A DNA stretch of 27,452 nt, taken from contig JBGURM010000023.1 of assembly GCA_045132035.1 (NCBI GenBank), positions 1 to 27,452 on the forward strand. Reading direction: 5' to 3'. This stretch comes from UBA2450 sp045132035. Its GTDB lineage: Bacteria > Bacillota_I > Bacilli_A > RFN20 > CAG-826. A program made the translations under genes and the position numbers. Of this stretch, positions 15,108-22,685 are shown piece after piece; positions within the stretch are counted from its first letter, which is position 1; each line of letters begins with the position of its first letter. The notes beneath the pieces were generated by a model that saw nothing but the letters and a program-made list of their open reading frames with translations, was not told the origin of the DNA and made no database searches.

Positions 15108-17430
15108 TATTTTCCTCAACGATATATAACCTACTGCCGAAATCTCTTAACACTCTGACGTGTTCATTGGTGCCACTTGCGGACCATTCAGGATTAAGTA
15201 GTAATCCTTTATTATTTAAAATCGATCCTTTAACTACATAATTATCAATTTCGCTTGGCATAGTAATGAATTTACTAGCAAGATCTACAATCTTTCCGTT
15301 AGGGTTAACGTGGAAAGGAAGAATCATATTAACTAGACCACCATATTCTTTAATATTATGTGGAACTAATACGTTACTAACTCTATATGTTTTCTCATTA
15401 TCTAAACCATAAGAAGTCAAAATACTTTCTTTTGGTAATAAAGACTGTAAATCAGCGAATTCACCAATAACGCATTTTGTTTTTTCTTTATTTACTACTT
15501 GCCAAATCATGTGTCCATTTGGTGATTTATGTGTAGAAAGTTCGCCATATTGGAAAATATCACGATACTTTTTATATACTTCAATAAGTTTTTTACATTG
15601 TTGTCTCTCAAACTTGTTCATCTCTGAGAAGATAAGTTCATATCCTAAAACACCAAAGCATGCGACATTATATCTAGTGTCAATTGACATCTCTCTTAAA
15701 GATTGATGATTATGTGTACTTGAAACATGGTTAGATAAGGTTGATTGAGGATAGCCATATAGATAACCATTTTGAATGTTTAGTCTTTCATGAGCGTCTG
15801 TATCATCACTTGCCCAGATTTGAGGACAGTAAGAGAGAATACCTAAATCAAAACGGTTTCCACCACTTGCGCATCCTTCAAATAAAACATGAGGATATTT
15901 CTCTGTTAAGGTATTTAATACACGATATAATCCTAAAATATATCTATGATAAAATTCACCTACATCCGCATTGTTTGGTAAATCAGACATATGTCGATTC
16001 ATATCCCATTTGATATATTCAATATTTGCGTCGTTTAAGATGTTAGAAATATTAGTGATGATATAATCTTGAACATCTTTATTGCTTAAATCTAATAGTA
16101 ACTGATGTCTTGCTAAAGATGGAGTGACTTTATCACTTTTAATTGCCCATTCAGGATGTTCTTTATATAAATCACTTTGAGGATTAACTGATTCTGGTTC
16201 AAACCATAAACCAAATTTCATCCCCATCTTATTAATTTTCTTTGCTAAACCTTTTAAGCCACCAGGTAATTTCTTTTTATTAATCCAATAATCGCCAAGT
16301 CCGTGGCTGTCATCATTACGTGATGAAAACCATCCATCATCGAGGACAAATAGTTCTGCGCCATATTCTTTTGCTTTTTTAGCAATATTAATAACTTTCG
16401 ATTCTGTGAATTTGAAGTATGTAGCTTCCCAGTTATTAATAACTACAGGCCGAAGAGCCTCCTTCCACCTACTCGCGATCACATGTTCGTTTACGAACTT
16501 GTGCATATTACTTCGTGCTCCGTTAATTCCTTTATCGGAGAAAGTAAAGACCGCATAAGGTGTTTTAAATGATTCATTTTTATTTAACACAAAGTCAAAA
16601 CAGAAAGGATTAATTCCTGATTCCACTCTTAAATATCCATATGGAGTTAATTCAACTTCAGAAATGTGATTGCCACTATATATCAAGTTAAAAATAAAGA
16701 CATCACCATAATCTTCTGATGCATTTTTATTCTTTAATAAGAATAATGGATTGACTTTATGAGAAGAGAAACCAGTTTTAGATTCATGAACATAAATTCC
16801 AGGAACTAAAGTTTGGCTTGCTTCATTCATCTCATTTGCCCAACCACCAACAAAGTTTTTAAGCTCAAAGTCACGATTGACCATGTCTAGTTGCATAGAT
16901 AAAGCTCTTAAAACATGAACTGGAGTTTCTCCTTCGTTCACAATTACCATATTTCTAGCAATGACATTAGACTGTTCAAAAATAACATAATGAAGTTCAA
17001 CTTTAACTTGATTAGCGGCGTCTTCTAAATAAATTACTAATTCTTCATCATTATCGTGAGGAGCAGGTAATTCTTTATTATTTAATGGATCTTTTTTAAT
17101 TTCATAATTCTTATATGAGAAATCAAAAGTGTATCCAGCAGTGTCGCTTTTTAACAAAATTGGAGTATTTTTATAATCACCTTTATGAGGGAAAGAAAAT
17201 TCTAAAAGAGTGTTATCCATCGATAACTGATCATTAATTTCTTCCTTATAAATTGTTGACGTTCCTTTTTGACAGGAAATCTTTTGTTTGATTGGGTCTA
17301 TATTAAATTCATTTAGCTCAATTTTAGCGCCAAAAAAATCATGTAAAATTAGACCTGTTTTATCAACATGAAAAACATAGGATAAATCTTTTGTGTTTAT
17401 AATAAACACTTCACCATTTGAAATTGTCAT
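15100..17430 (-). CDS. GH36 alpha-galactosidase
   Basis: The 776-residue protein hydrolyses terminal alpha-1,6-galactose from melibiose, raffinose or stachyose. An N-terminal beta-supersandwich (to about 325) precedes the TIM barrel. Visible family motifs are FVLDDGWF (361-368), GLWFEPE (407-413), the nucleophile in KWDMNRH (Asp476), CASGGNRFDLG (520-530) and the acid/base region SDDTDA (541-546). Length matches cytoplasmic GH36 enzymes and no signal peptide is present. GGAG lies 10 nt before ATG 17430. It is first in an operon with the GH13 glucosidase and diverges from the GH2 gene across 53 nt. Together the enzymes could degrade raffinose-family oligosaccharides once imported; no sugar transporter is in view. 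Confidence 0.94.
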   Translation of the reverse strand: MTISNGEVFIINTKDLSYVFHVDKTGLILHDFFGAKIELNEFNIDPIKQKISCQKGTSTIYKEEINDQLSMDNTLLEFSFPHKGDYKNTPILLKSDTAGYTFDFSYKNYEIKKDPLNNKELPAPHDNDEELVIYLEDAANQVKVELHYVIFEQSNVIARNMVIVNEGETPVHVLRALSMQLDMVNRDFELKNFVGGWANEMNEASQTLVPGIYVHESKTGFSSHKVNPLFLLKNKNASEDYGDVFIFNLIYSGNHISEVELTPYGYLRVESGINPFCFDFVLNKNESFKTPYAVFTFSDKGINGARSNMHKFVNEHVIASRWKEALRPVVINNWEATYFKFTESKVINIAKKAKEYGAELFVLDDGWFSSRNDDSHGLGDYWINKKKLPGGLKGLAKKINKMGMKFGLWFEPESVNPQSDLYKEHPEWAIKSDKVTPSLARHQLLLDLSNKDVQDYIITNISNILNDANIEYIKWDMNRHMSDLPNNADVGEFYHRYILGLYRVLNTLTEKYPHVLFEGCASGGNRFDLGILSYCPQIWASDDTDAHERLNIQNGYLYGYPQSTLSNHVSSTHNHQSLREMSIDTRYNVACFGVLGYELIFSEMNKFERQQCKKLIEVYKKYRDIFQYGELSTHKSPNGHMIWQVVNKEKTKCVIGEFADLQSLLPKESILTSYGLDNEKTYRVSNVLVPHNIKEYGGLVNMILPFHVNPNGKIVDLASKFITMPSEIDNYVVKGSILNNKGLLLNPEWSASGTNEHVRVLRDFGSRLYIVEENNE

Positions 17431-17447
17431 ATTCGTTAATCTCCGGA

Positions 17448-17463
17448 ATTATTATATAATAAT
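17448..17463. promoter_or_regulatory. Palindrome carrying -10 boxes of the divergent GH36 and GH2 promoters
   Basis: ATTATTATATAATAAT is a perfect 16-bp palindrome in the 53-nt gap. It supplies TATAAT on both strands (17455-17460 on plus, 17451-17456 on minus). The -35 regions are weak on both sides (TTCGTT at 17432-17437; TTTTGT on minus at 17474-17479), so a regulator or mutual competition is likely. Confidence 0.5.
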
Positions 17464-17483
17464 CCTGAGGTTTACAAAAGCAA

Positions 17484-19805
17484 ATGAAAGTATCACTTAA
17501 TTTCTCTTGGAAATTCGTTCCAAATTTTAAAGAAGATTTTCTTAAAAAACTACCAGAAAACACTATCGAAGTTGACTTGCCACATAATGCATTCGAAGTC
17601 CCATATAATTACTTCAGTGAGAATGATTATCAAAGCATTGTTACATATGAAAAAATCTTTAATATTTCTAAATTAAATAAGGACAGAAGATATTTCATCC
17701 GTTTTGATGGATTAATGGTCAAAGCGCACATTTATTTTAATGGCCACGACCTTGGAGAACACATTTCCACTTATCTTCCTTTTGAAATTGAAATAACAGA
17801 GTACGCTTTAGCAAAAGACAATAGACTAGTTGTTGTCTTAGATTCTCATGAAGACAAAGATATTCCTCCATTTGGTTTCGCTCTTGATTACATAACTTTC
17901 TCTGGAATATATCGTGAAGTTTATTTAATTGACGAACCAAAGACATATTTAAGAAATATCTATGCTCACGGAGATTCTAAAGGCAATTTAGATATTATTT
18001 ATGACAAAATTGGTGATGATCCAATCGAAGTTTCTCATCGCTTATATTTTGGTGACAAATTAATAAAAGAGGCCGATACCGACAAGTTTAGCATTGAAAA
18101 GGCGATGCTATGGGATATTGATAATCCTAACCTTTACACACTAAGAACAACCATCTTAGTAAATAATGAAATAGAAACATATAAAACAACATTTGGCTTT
18201 AGAGATATTGAATTCACTAACCACGGTTTCTATCTTAACGGAAGAAAAATAAAACTAGTTGGATTAAATAGACACCAAGGATATCCATATATGGGATACG
18301 CAGCTAGTAAGAGTCTACAAGAAGATGACGCTAATATGTTAAAGAACGAAGTCGGTGTCAATATCGTTAGAACAAGCCACTATTCTCAAAGTGAACATTT
18401 CTTAAATCGTTGTGATGAGATTGGTTTACTTGTATTAAATGAAATACCAGGCTGGCAACATATTGGAAAAAGCGATGCTTGGAGAAATAGATGTTTAGAA
18501 AACACTAAACTCATGGTTTTAAAAGAAAGAAACCATCCATCCTTAGTAGCGCATGGGGTTCGTATTGATGAATCTGTCGATGATTTTGAATTATATTCAA
18601 AGACCAATGAAATCGCTCATACATATGATAAGTATCGTCAAACAATTGGAGTAAGAAACTTCACTAATAGCGAACTTCTTGAAGATATTTATGGCTATAA
18701 CGATTTTTCATGTGACTCTTTAAACATTGGTTTATTAGATCCTAAAAAAGTTAAGACAAATGGTAAACCACTATTAGTTACAGAATATATGGGTCATATG
18801 GATCCAGTTAAACCAACTAGTGATGAACAAAAAAGAATCGAAGTTGCTTTAAGACACGCTAAAGTTATTGATGATAACTATAAACATGAGAATGCCTGCG
18901 GAGCAATTGGATGGTGTTTTGTTGATTATCATAGTCACACCGATTTTGGAAGTGGAGATCATATTTGCCCACATGGTGTTTACGATTTATATCGTAATCC
19001 AAAATATTCTTCTTATATTTATGCTTCTCAGCAAGAAAAAACTCCTGTCTTATTTGTTCTCTCAAATATGAAACCAGGAGATGTTCCTGAAGCTATATTT
19101 AACGATATTTATGTCGCTACTAACTGTGACTATGTTGAATTATATAAAAATGATGAATTAGTGGGAAAATTCACACCTAAAAATGACATGTTTAAATATT
19201 TAAAACATCCACCAATTCTTTTAGATGATATTGTTGGATTAACATTTAAAGAAGCAAAATTCCCAGAAAATCATCAAAGAAAGATTGCGAAAATGTTTTC
19301 ATACGCAGCGATGCACGGCTTCAATCATCTTCCTAAGAAAGTGAAAATATATCTTGGCTATATGATGATGAGATATAAAATCAGCTACACCGAATTAGTT
19401 GGATATTGGAATAACTATGTCGGTTCTTGGGGCGGAATCGCTAAAACATATAAGATCAAAGGATATATTGGCGATAGAGTTGTTAAAGAAGTTGAAATTG
19501 GTCCATCAAATGAATTTGATTTAAGAATTTCTCTTAATAAAGAGGAATTAATAAACGAAGACACGTATGACACTTTAAGAATTAGAGTGGAACATGTTGA
19601 TAATCACGGAAGCTTAATGCAATATTCTTCAAGAATCCTAGAAATTGAAACAGAAGGTCCAATTGAATTGATTGGTCCTCATCATCAAGCACTCCTTGGT
19701 GGTCAAATCAGTTTATATATCAAATCTAAAAAAGAAAAAGGAACTGGCGTCATTACCATCAAAATGGATAATATGGTTAAGACTATTTCAGTTCCTGTTA
19801 AGTAA
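17484..19805 (+). CDS. GH2-family glycoside hydrolase (beta-galactosidase/beta-glucuronidase type)
   Basis: The 773-residue protein has the GH2 order: jelly-roll sugar-binding domain (about 1-155), Ig-like domain (about 156-245), TIM barrel (about 246-545) and further beta domains. RTSHY (296-300) and LNEIP (318-322) are barrel landmarks. The acid/base is Glu363 in GVRIDES and the nucleophile Glu434 in LVTEYMGH. The residue before the acid/base is Asp362, where clan GH-A enzymes have Asn, and His357 stands where Trp is usual, so activity may differ from the family norm. No signal peptide. GAGG lies 13 nt before the ATG, a long spacing. The 3' end overlaps the convergent ThiF-type gene by 18 nt. 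The sugar specificity is not readable. Confidence 0.88.
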   Translation: MKVSLNFSWKFVPNFKEDFLKKLPENTIEVDLPHNAFEVPYNYFSENDYQSIVTYEKIFNISKLNKDRRYFIRFDGLMVKAHIYFNGHDLGEHISTYLPFEIEITEYALAKDNRLVVVLDSHEDKDIPPFGFALDYITFSGIYREVYLIDEPKTYLRNIYAHGDSKGNLDIIYDKIGDDPIEVSHRLYFGDKLIKEADTDKFSIEKAMLWDIDNPNLYTLRTTILVNNEIETYKTTFGFRDIEFTNHGFYLNGRKIKLVGLNRHQGYPYMGYAASKSLQEDDANMLKNEVGVNIVRTSHYSQSEHFLNRCDEIGLLVLNEIPGWQHIGKSDAWRNRCLENTKLMVLKERNHPSLVAHGVRIDESVDDFELYSKTNEIAHTYDKYRQTIGVRNFTNSELLEDIYGYNDFSCDSLNIGLLDPKKVKTNGKPLLVTEYMGHMDPVKPTSDEQKRIEVALRHAKVIDDNYKHENACGAIGWCFVDYHSHTDFGSGDHICPHGVYDLYRNPKYSSYIYASQQEKTPVLFVLSNMKPGDVPEAIFNDIYVATNCDYVELYKNDELVGKFTPKNDMFKYLKHPPILLDDIVGLTFKEAKFPENHQRKIAKMFSYAAMHGFNHLPKKVKIYLGYMMMRYKISYTELVGYWNNYVGSWGGIAKTYKIKGYIGDRVVKEVEIGPSNEFDLRISLNKEELINEDTYDTLRIRVEHVDNHGSLMQYSSRILEIETEGPIELIGPHHQALLGGQISLYIKSKKEKGTGVITIKMDNMVKTISVPVK

Positions 19806-20492
19806 ATCTTTTATTACTTCGCTAGCGATGAGTAATCCCATTGCGGCAGGAACATAAGAATTAGAGCTCGGAGTAGCTCTTTTCTTTTCGCTAACAAGGT
19901 CAGAACTTGTAGGAAGTTCAGTGGAATACGCTACTTTGAGTTTTTTTATTCCTCTTTTTCTTAATTCGTGACGGAGGATTTTTGCAAGTGGATCAACACT
20001 TGTTTTATATATATCTGAAATCATTAATTTTGTAATATCATTTTTATTACCCGCGCCCATCGCGGAAATAATAGGAACATTTAATTCGCTAGCGTTACAA
20101 ACGAGGCTAATTTTTGCGCTCATCGTATCAACCGAGTCAATTACATAATCATATTTAGATAAATCAAATTCATTTTCGTTTTCTGGAAGATAAAACTTCT
20201 TAATCGCAGTAACCTTCGCATTTGGATTGATATCAAGGATTCTTTCTTTCATTACATCAACTTTGTTTTTTCCAAGTGTAGATTCTAAGGCCACTATTTG
20301 GCGATTGATATTTGTTAATTCCACTATGTCATTATCAACAAGTGTTAATTCTCCAACACCACTTCTAGCTAATGATTCAACGATGTGACCACCAACTCCA
20401 CCAATACCAAAAACAATGACTTTGCTCTCGATAAGCTTCTTTAGTCCTTCTTCTTTATATAGAGGTAATGAACGTTCAAATCTTTTATCCAC
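19788..20492 (-). CDS. tcdA: tRNA threonylcarbamoyladenosine dehydratase (TcdA/CsdL, ThiF family)
   Basis: The 234-residue E1-like enzyme cyclises t6A37 to ct6A in ANN-decoding tRNAs, using ATP. The nucleotide-binding GIGGVGG is at 29-35, followed by VDNDIVELTNINRQ (52-65) with the conserved Asn/Arg pair. SVDT, a central SAMGAGN and the C-terminal STELPTSSD/SYVPAAMGL region are typical of TcdA rather than MoeB or ThiF; no CxxC zinc pairs are seen. The start is GTG 20492 with no SD; a promoter -10 box lies 7 nt upstream, so the mRNA may be leaderless. It is convergent with the GH2 gene, with overlapping 3' ends and no terminator visible between them. Confidence 0.9.
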   Translation of the reverse strand: MDKRFERSLPLYKEEGLKKLIESKVIVFGIGGVGGHIVESLARSGVGELTLVDNDIVELTNINRQIVALESTLGKNKVDVMKERILDINPNAKVTAIKKFYLPENENEFDLSKYDYVIDSVDTMSAKISLVCNASELNVPIISAMGAGNKNDITKLMISDIYKTSVDPLAKILRHELRKRGIKKLKVAYSTELPTSSDLVSEKKRATPSSNSYVPAAMGLLIASEVIKDLLNRN

Positions 20493-20499
20493 GAAACAA

Positions 20500-20528
20500 A
20501 TAATATTATTTTTTATTGAATATTTCTA
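20500..20528 (-). promoter_or_regulatory. Promoter of tcdA, apparently leaderless
   Basis: On the minus strand TAGAAA (20523-20528), 17 nt, TATTAT (20500-20505) and 7 nt lead to GTG 20492. It interleaves with the divergent promoter of the leader-peptide operon. Confidence 0.5.
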
Positions 20529-20544
20529 TTTATATGTGTAAAAA
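20516..20544 (+). promoter_or_regulatory. Promoter of the leader-peptide/ABC transporter operon
   Basis: TTGAAT (20516-20521), a 17-nt spacer and TAAAAA (20539-20544) place the start at about 20551, some 19 nt before the leader peptide ATG. The -35 overlaps the upstream part of the tcdA promoter. The -10 is poor, so the exact box is uncertain. Confidence 0.45.
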
Positions 20545-20569
20545 TATTTGCAAGAAAAAAGTGATGATT

Positions 20570-20629
20570 ATGACAAAACAATACTTTTATTACTTTTATA
20601 GCTATTTCTACCAAGGGGTAAATCAATAA
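20570..20629 (+). CDS. Tyr/Phe-rich leader peptide of the ABC transporter operon
   Basis: A 19-codon frame encodes MTKQYFYYFYSYFYQGVNQ. Codons 5-14 contain six Tyr and three Phe, interrupted only by one Ser, far above chance. GTGAT (20561-20565), the 3' part of an SD, lies 4 nt before ATG 20570; in-frame GTG 20561 and ATG 20564 are alternative starts. The frame stops at TAA 20627, about 70 nt before an intrinsic terminator that precedes the transporter genes. By analogy with pheA/his-type attenuation, slow decoding of the Tyr/Phe run when these amino acids are scarce would let the polymerase read into the transporter. The peptide itself probably has no other job. Confidence 0.85.
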   Translation: MTKQYFYYFYSYFYQGVNQ

Positions 20630-20697
20630 GATCTTGGCTTTTTGGCTATTGGTGTTGTTGATTTAGAAAAAGCAGCACCGAGACGAAAGAAAATAAC
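20622..20697 (+). promoter_or_regulatory. Attenuator RNA with alternative pairings
   Basis: Mutually exclusive stems can be drawn by eye. ATCAATA (20622-20628) pairs with TATTGGT (20647-20653). TTGGTGTTG (20649-20657) pairs with CAGCACCGA (20673-20681, two G-U). AGCACC (20674-20679) pairs with GGTGCT (20703-20708), which would break the terminator. TTGGTGTTG can also pair with CAACATCAA (20711-20719). A ribosome at the leader stop would block the first stem and favour the second, hence termination; one stalled on the Tyr codons would leave the first stem free and so favour read-through. The pairings are seen; the mechanism is inference. Confidence 0.65.
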
Positions 20698-20727
20698 AGT
20701 TTGGTGCTCACAACATCAAACTTTTTT
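20698..20727 (+). terminator. Intrinsic terminator of the attenuator
   Basis: AGTTTGGTG (20698-20706) pairs with CATCAAACT (20714-20722, one G-U) around a 7-nt loop and is followed by TTTTT. It lies 21 nt upstream of the transporter's first start codon, so it must be suppressed for expression. Confidence 0.88.
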
Positions 20728-20748
20728 AAAAGAAAGAGGGAACACATT

Positions 20749-21732
20749 ATGAAAAGAAGAGGATTACTATTACCATTATTGGTTCTTCCAATGTTTGCAT
20801 CAATCACTGCCTGTAATCAGAATAACGGCCCTGTTGTTGGCATTCTTCAACCAGTTGAACACGAAGCTTTAGGCGCTGCTAGACAAGGTTTTATCGCTGG
20901 TTTAAAAGATAATGGTTATGCTAATGTCAGAATCGATTATAGAAATGCTGGCGGAAATGACGCAGATATGAACTTATATGCTAAGAGCCTTGTTGATTCA
21001 AGTGATTTAATTCTTGGTATTGGTACAGGTGCATCTAAAATTCTTAAAGGTGCTGAGATTAACGCTGGATTATCTAAGCCGCTTTTATTCACTGCTGTTA
21101 CTGATCCTGTTGATGCTGGTTTAGTTGAATCAAAAGACAATCCTAAGGGATTTGTCTGTGGTACAACAGATGCTAACCCAGTTGAAGAACAAATTGCGTT
21201 AGTTAAAGAATTTAAACCGTCAGCGTCCAAAATCGGTATCATGTACACTCAAACAGAAGAAAACTCTAAAGTTCAATCTGATCAAGCTGAAGCTGCAATT
21301 AAAAAAGCAGGAATGACTGCAGATATTAAAACCTGTTCAAATTCATCTGATATTAAAGCCACTGCTGAAGCTTTAGTCGCCGATGGAGTTGACGCTATTT
21401 ATATTCCAACCGATAACAATATTGCTGCTAATATGAACGCCGTTAAAAGTGCTGCTATTAGTGGACACACATTAATCGTTTGTGGCGAAGAAAATATGCT
21501 TAAATCAGGTGGACACATCACCTTATCAATCGATTACTACAATTTAGGATATAATACCGGTGTTATGGCGGCTTCTATTTTAAAAGGTGAAAAGAAACCA
21601 ACCGACTACCCAGTAGTTCCTGTTCCAGCTTCTAACTGTTCATATGCTATGAGTAGTAAAAATTTAACAGACTGTGGTCTAACAATGCCTGAAAGCATGT
21701 TAAATGCTCACCAATGGAAAAACGTTAACTAA
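20749..21732 (+). CDS. ABC transporter substrate-binding lipoprotein (COG2984, aromatic amino acid type)
   Basis: The start is ATG 20749 with AGAGGG 8 nt upstream; an ATG-like extension to 20701 would begin inside the terminator stem. The 327-residue protein has a lipobox ITAC (Cys22) and two Rossmann-like lobes. Landmarks are GILQPVEHEALGAARQGF (32-49), TAVTDPV, IGIMYTQTEENS and DAIYIPTDN. The family is ABC_sub_bind (PF04392), which includes TrpX of streptococci and the tyrosine-binding CD0873 of Clostridioides difficile. The Tyr-rich leader in front argues that the ligand here is tyrosine, perhaps also Phe. Permease and ATPase follow at once in the same operon. Confidence 0.9.
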   Translation: MKRRGLLLPLLVLPMFASITACNQNNGPVVGILQPVEHEALGAARQGFIAGLKDNGYANVRIDYRNAGGNDADMNLYAKSLVDSSDLILGIGTGASKILKGAEINAGLSKPLLFTAVTDPVDAGLVESKDNPKGFVCGTTDANPVEEQIALVKEFKPSASKIGIMYTQTEENSKVQSDQAEAAIKKAGMTADIKTCSNSSDIKATAEALVADGVDAIYIPTDNNIAANMNAVKSAAISGHTLIVCGEENMLKSGGHITLSIDYYNLGYNTGVMAASILKGEKKPTDYPVVPVPASNCSYAMSSKNLTDCGLTMPESMLNAHQWKNVN

Positions 21733-21737
21733 TATTT

Positions 21738-22685
21738 ATGGATATTCTTAATGTAATTTTCAACATTCTAACAAGCGGATTACCTTGTTGCTTATTAGCA
21801 ATCGGGGTTTTCCTCACGTTTAGATTATTAGATTTCGCTGATATGACTGCTGAAGGTAGTTTCCTTTTAGGAGCAGCCTTAACCGCATCATTAATCTATA
21901 ACGGAATCAATCCTTTTGGAGCAACAATTATCGGAATGCTCGTTGGAGTAGCGTGCGGTATTGTAACAGGAATCCTTAATCGTATTTTAAAGATTCCTAA
22001 ACTATTAAGTGGAATCATTACTTTAACTGCTTCTGCTTCAATTGCTTTATTAATTATGGGCATTACTAATCCAAACGATTTATTTGCTACACAAGTTCCA
22101 TTAACTGGAGAAGGTGTTCAAACTATATTTAACGTTTTCTATCCAGGTAATGAATGGAATAGATTAGTCGAAACAATTGTGATGCTCGTCATTGTTTTTG
22201 TTGCTATTATCGCTATTTACTATTTCTTTGGTACAGAATACGGAATGGCCATTAGAGCAACTGGAATGAATGAAAAAATGGCTAGAAGCCAAGGCATTAA
22301 CACAAATATTAGTACAATTACATGTATTGCTATTTCTAATGGTCTTATTGCTTTGGCGGGAGCTTTATATGTTCAAGATGCTTTATCAGTATCTACTGTA
22401 AGCGCGACTGGTTACTTAGTAATTGGATTAGCAAGTATCCTTATTGGAGAAGCAATATTTGGTAAAAGAAGCTTTAAGAACTGGCTTATTTCCGTTGCCT
22501 TAGGCGCTATTTTATATTTCACAATTATTACAATCGCCATCAAACTTGGTCTTCCAACTCAATTTAAGAGCTTACTATATGCGGTATTAATTACTATCGC
22601 TTTATGTATTCCATTAATGAGAAGTGGAATTACCAATTTGGTTAAAAATAGCAAGAGGAGGAAAGATAAAGATGTTAGAGCTTAG
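21738..22685 (+). CDS. ABC transporter permease (COG4120 type)
   Basis: The 315-residue protein has about eight to nine membrane helices of the BPD_transp_2 class. Typical elements are the N-terminal LLDFADMTAEGSFLLGAAL, the cytoplasmic coupling region with GMAIRATGMNEKMARSQGIN and a late GKRSFKNWL stretch. It forms the membrane channel for the adjacent binding protein and ATPase. ATG 21738 is 5 nt behind the previous stop and has no SD, so it probably depends on reinitiation. Its last 14 nt overlap the ATPase gene. Confidence 0.92.
   Translation: MDILNVIFNILTSGLPCCLLAIGVFLTFRLLDFADMTAEGSFLLGAALTASLIYNGINPFGATIIGMLVGVACGIVTGILNRILKIPKLLSGIITLTASASIALLIMGITNPNDLFATQVPLTGEGVQTIFNVFYPGNEWNRLVETIVMLVIVFVAIIAIYYFFGTEYGMAIRATGMNEKMARSQGINTNISTITCIAISNGLIALAGALYVQDALSVSTVSATGYLVIGLASILIGEAIFGKRSFKNWLISVALGAILYFTIITIAIKLGLPTQFKSLLYAVLITIALCIPLMRSGITNLVKNSKRRKDKDVRA

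Noticed and set aside
15105..15119. TTG start for the GH13 gene at 15119
   Set aside because: ATG 15107 has GAGG at 6 nt; the TTG would place that SD within the coding sequence.
20630..20742. T-box or riboswitch before the ABC transporter
   Set aside because: No T-box consensus (AGGGTGGNACCGCG) and no recognisable aptamer core; the Tyr-rich frame plus terminator explains the region better.
20701..20748. N-terminal extension of the substrate-binding protein from ATG 20701
   Set aside because: It begins inside the attenuator stem, has no SD and would bury the lipoprotein signal; ATG 20749 has an SD and starts the signal peptide.
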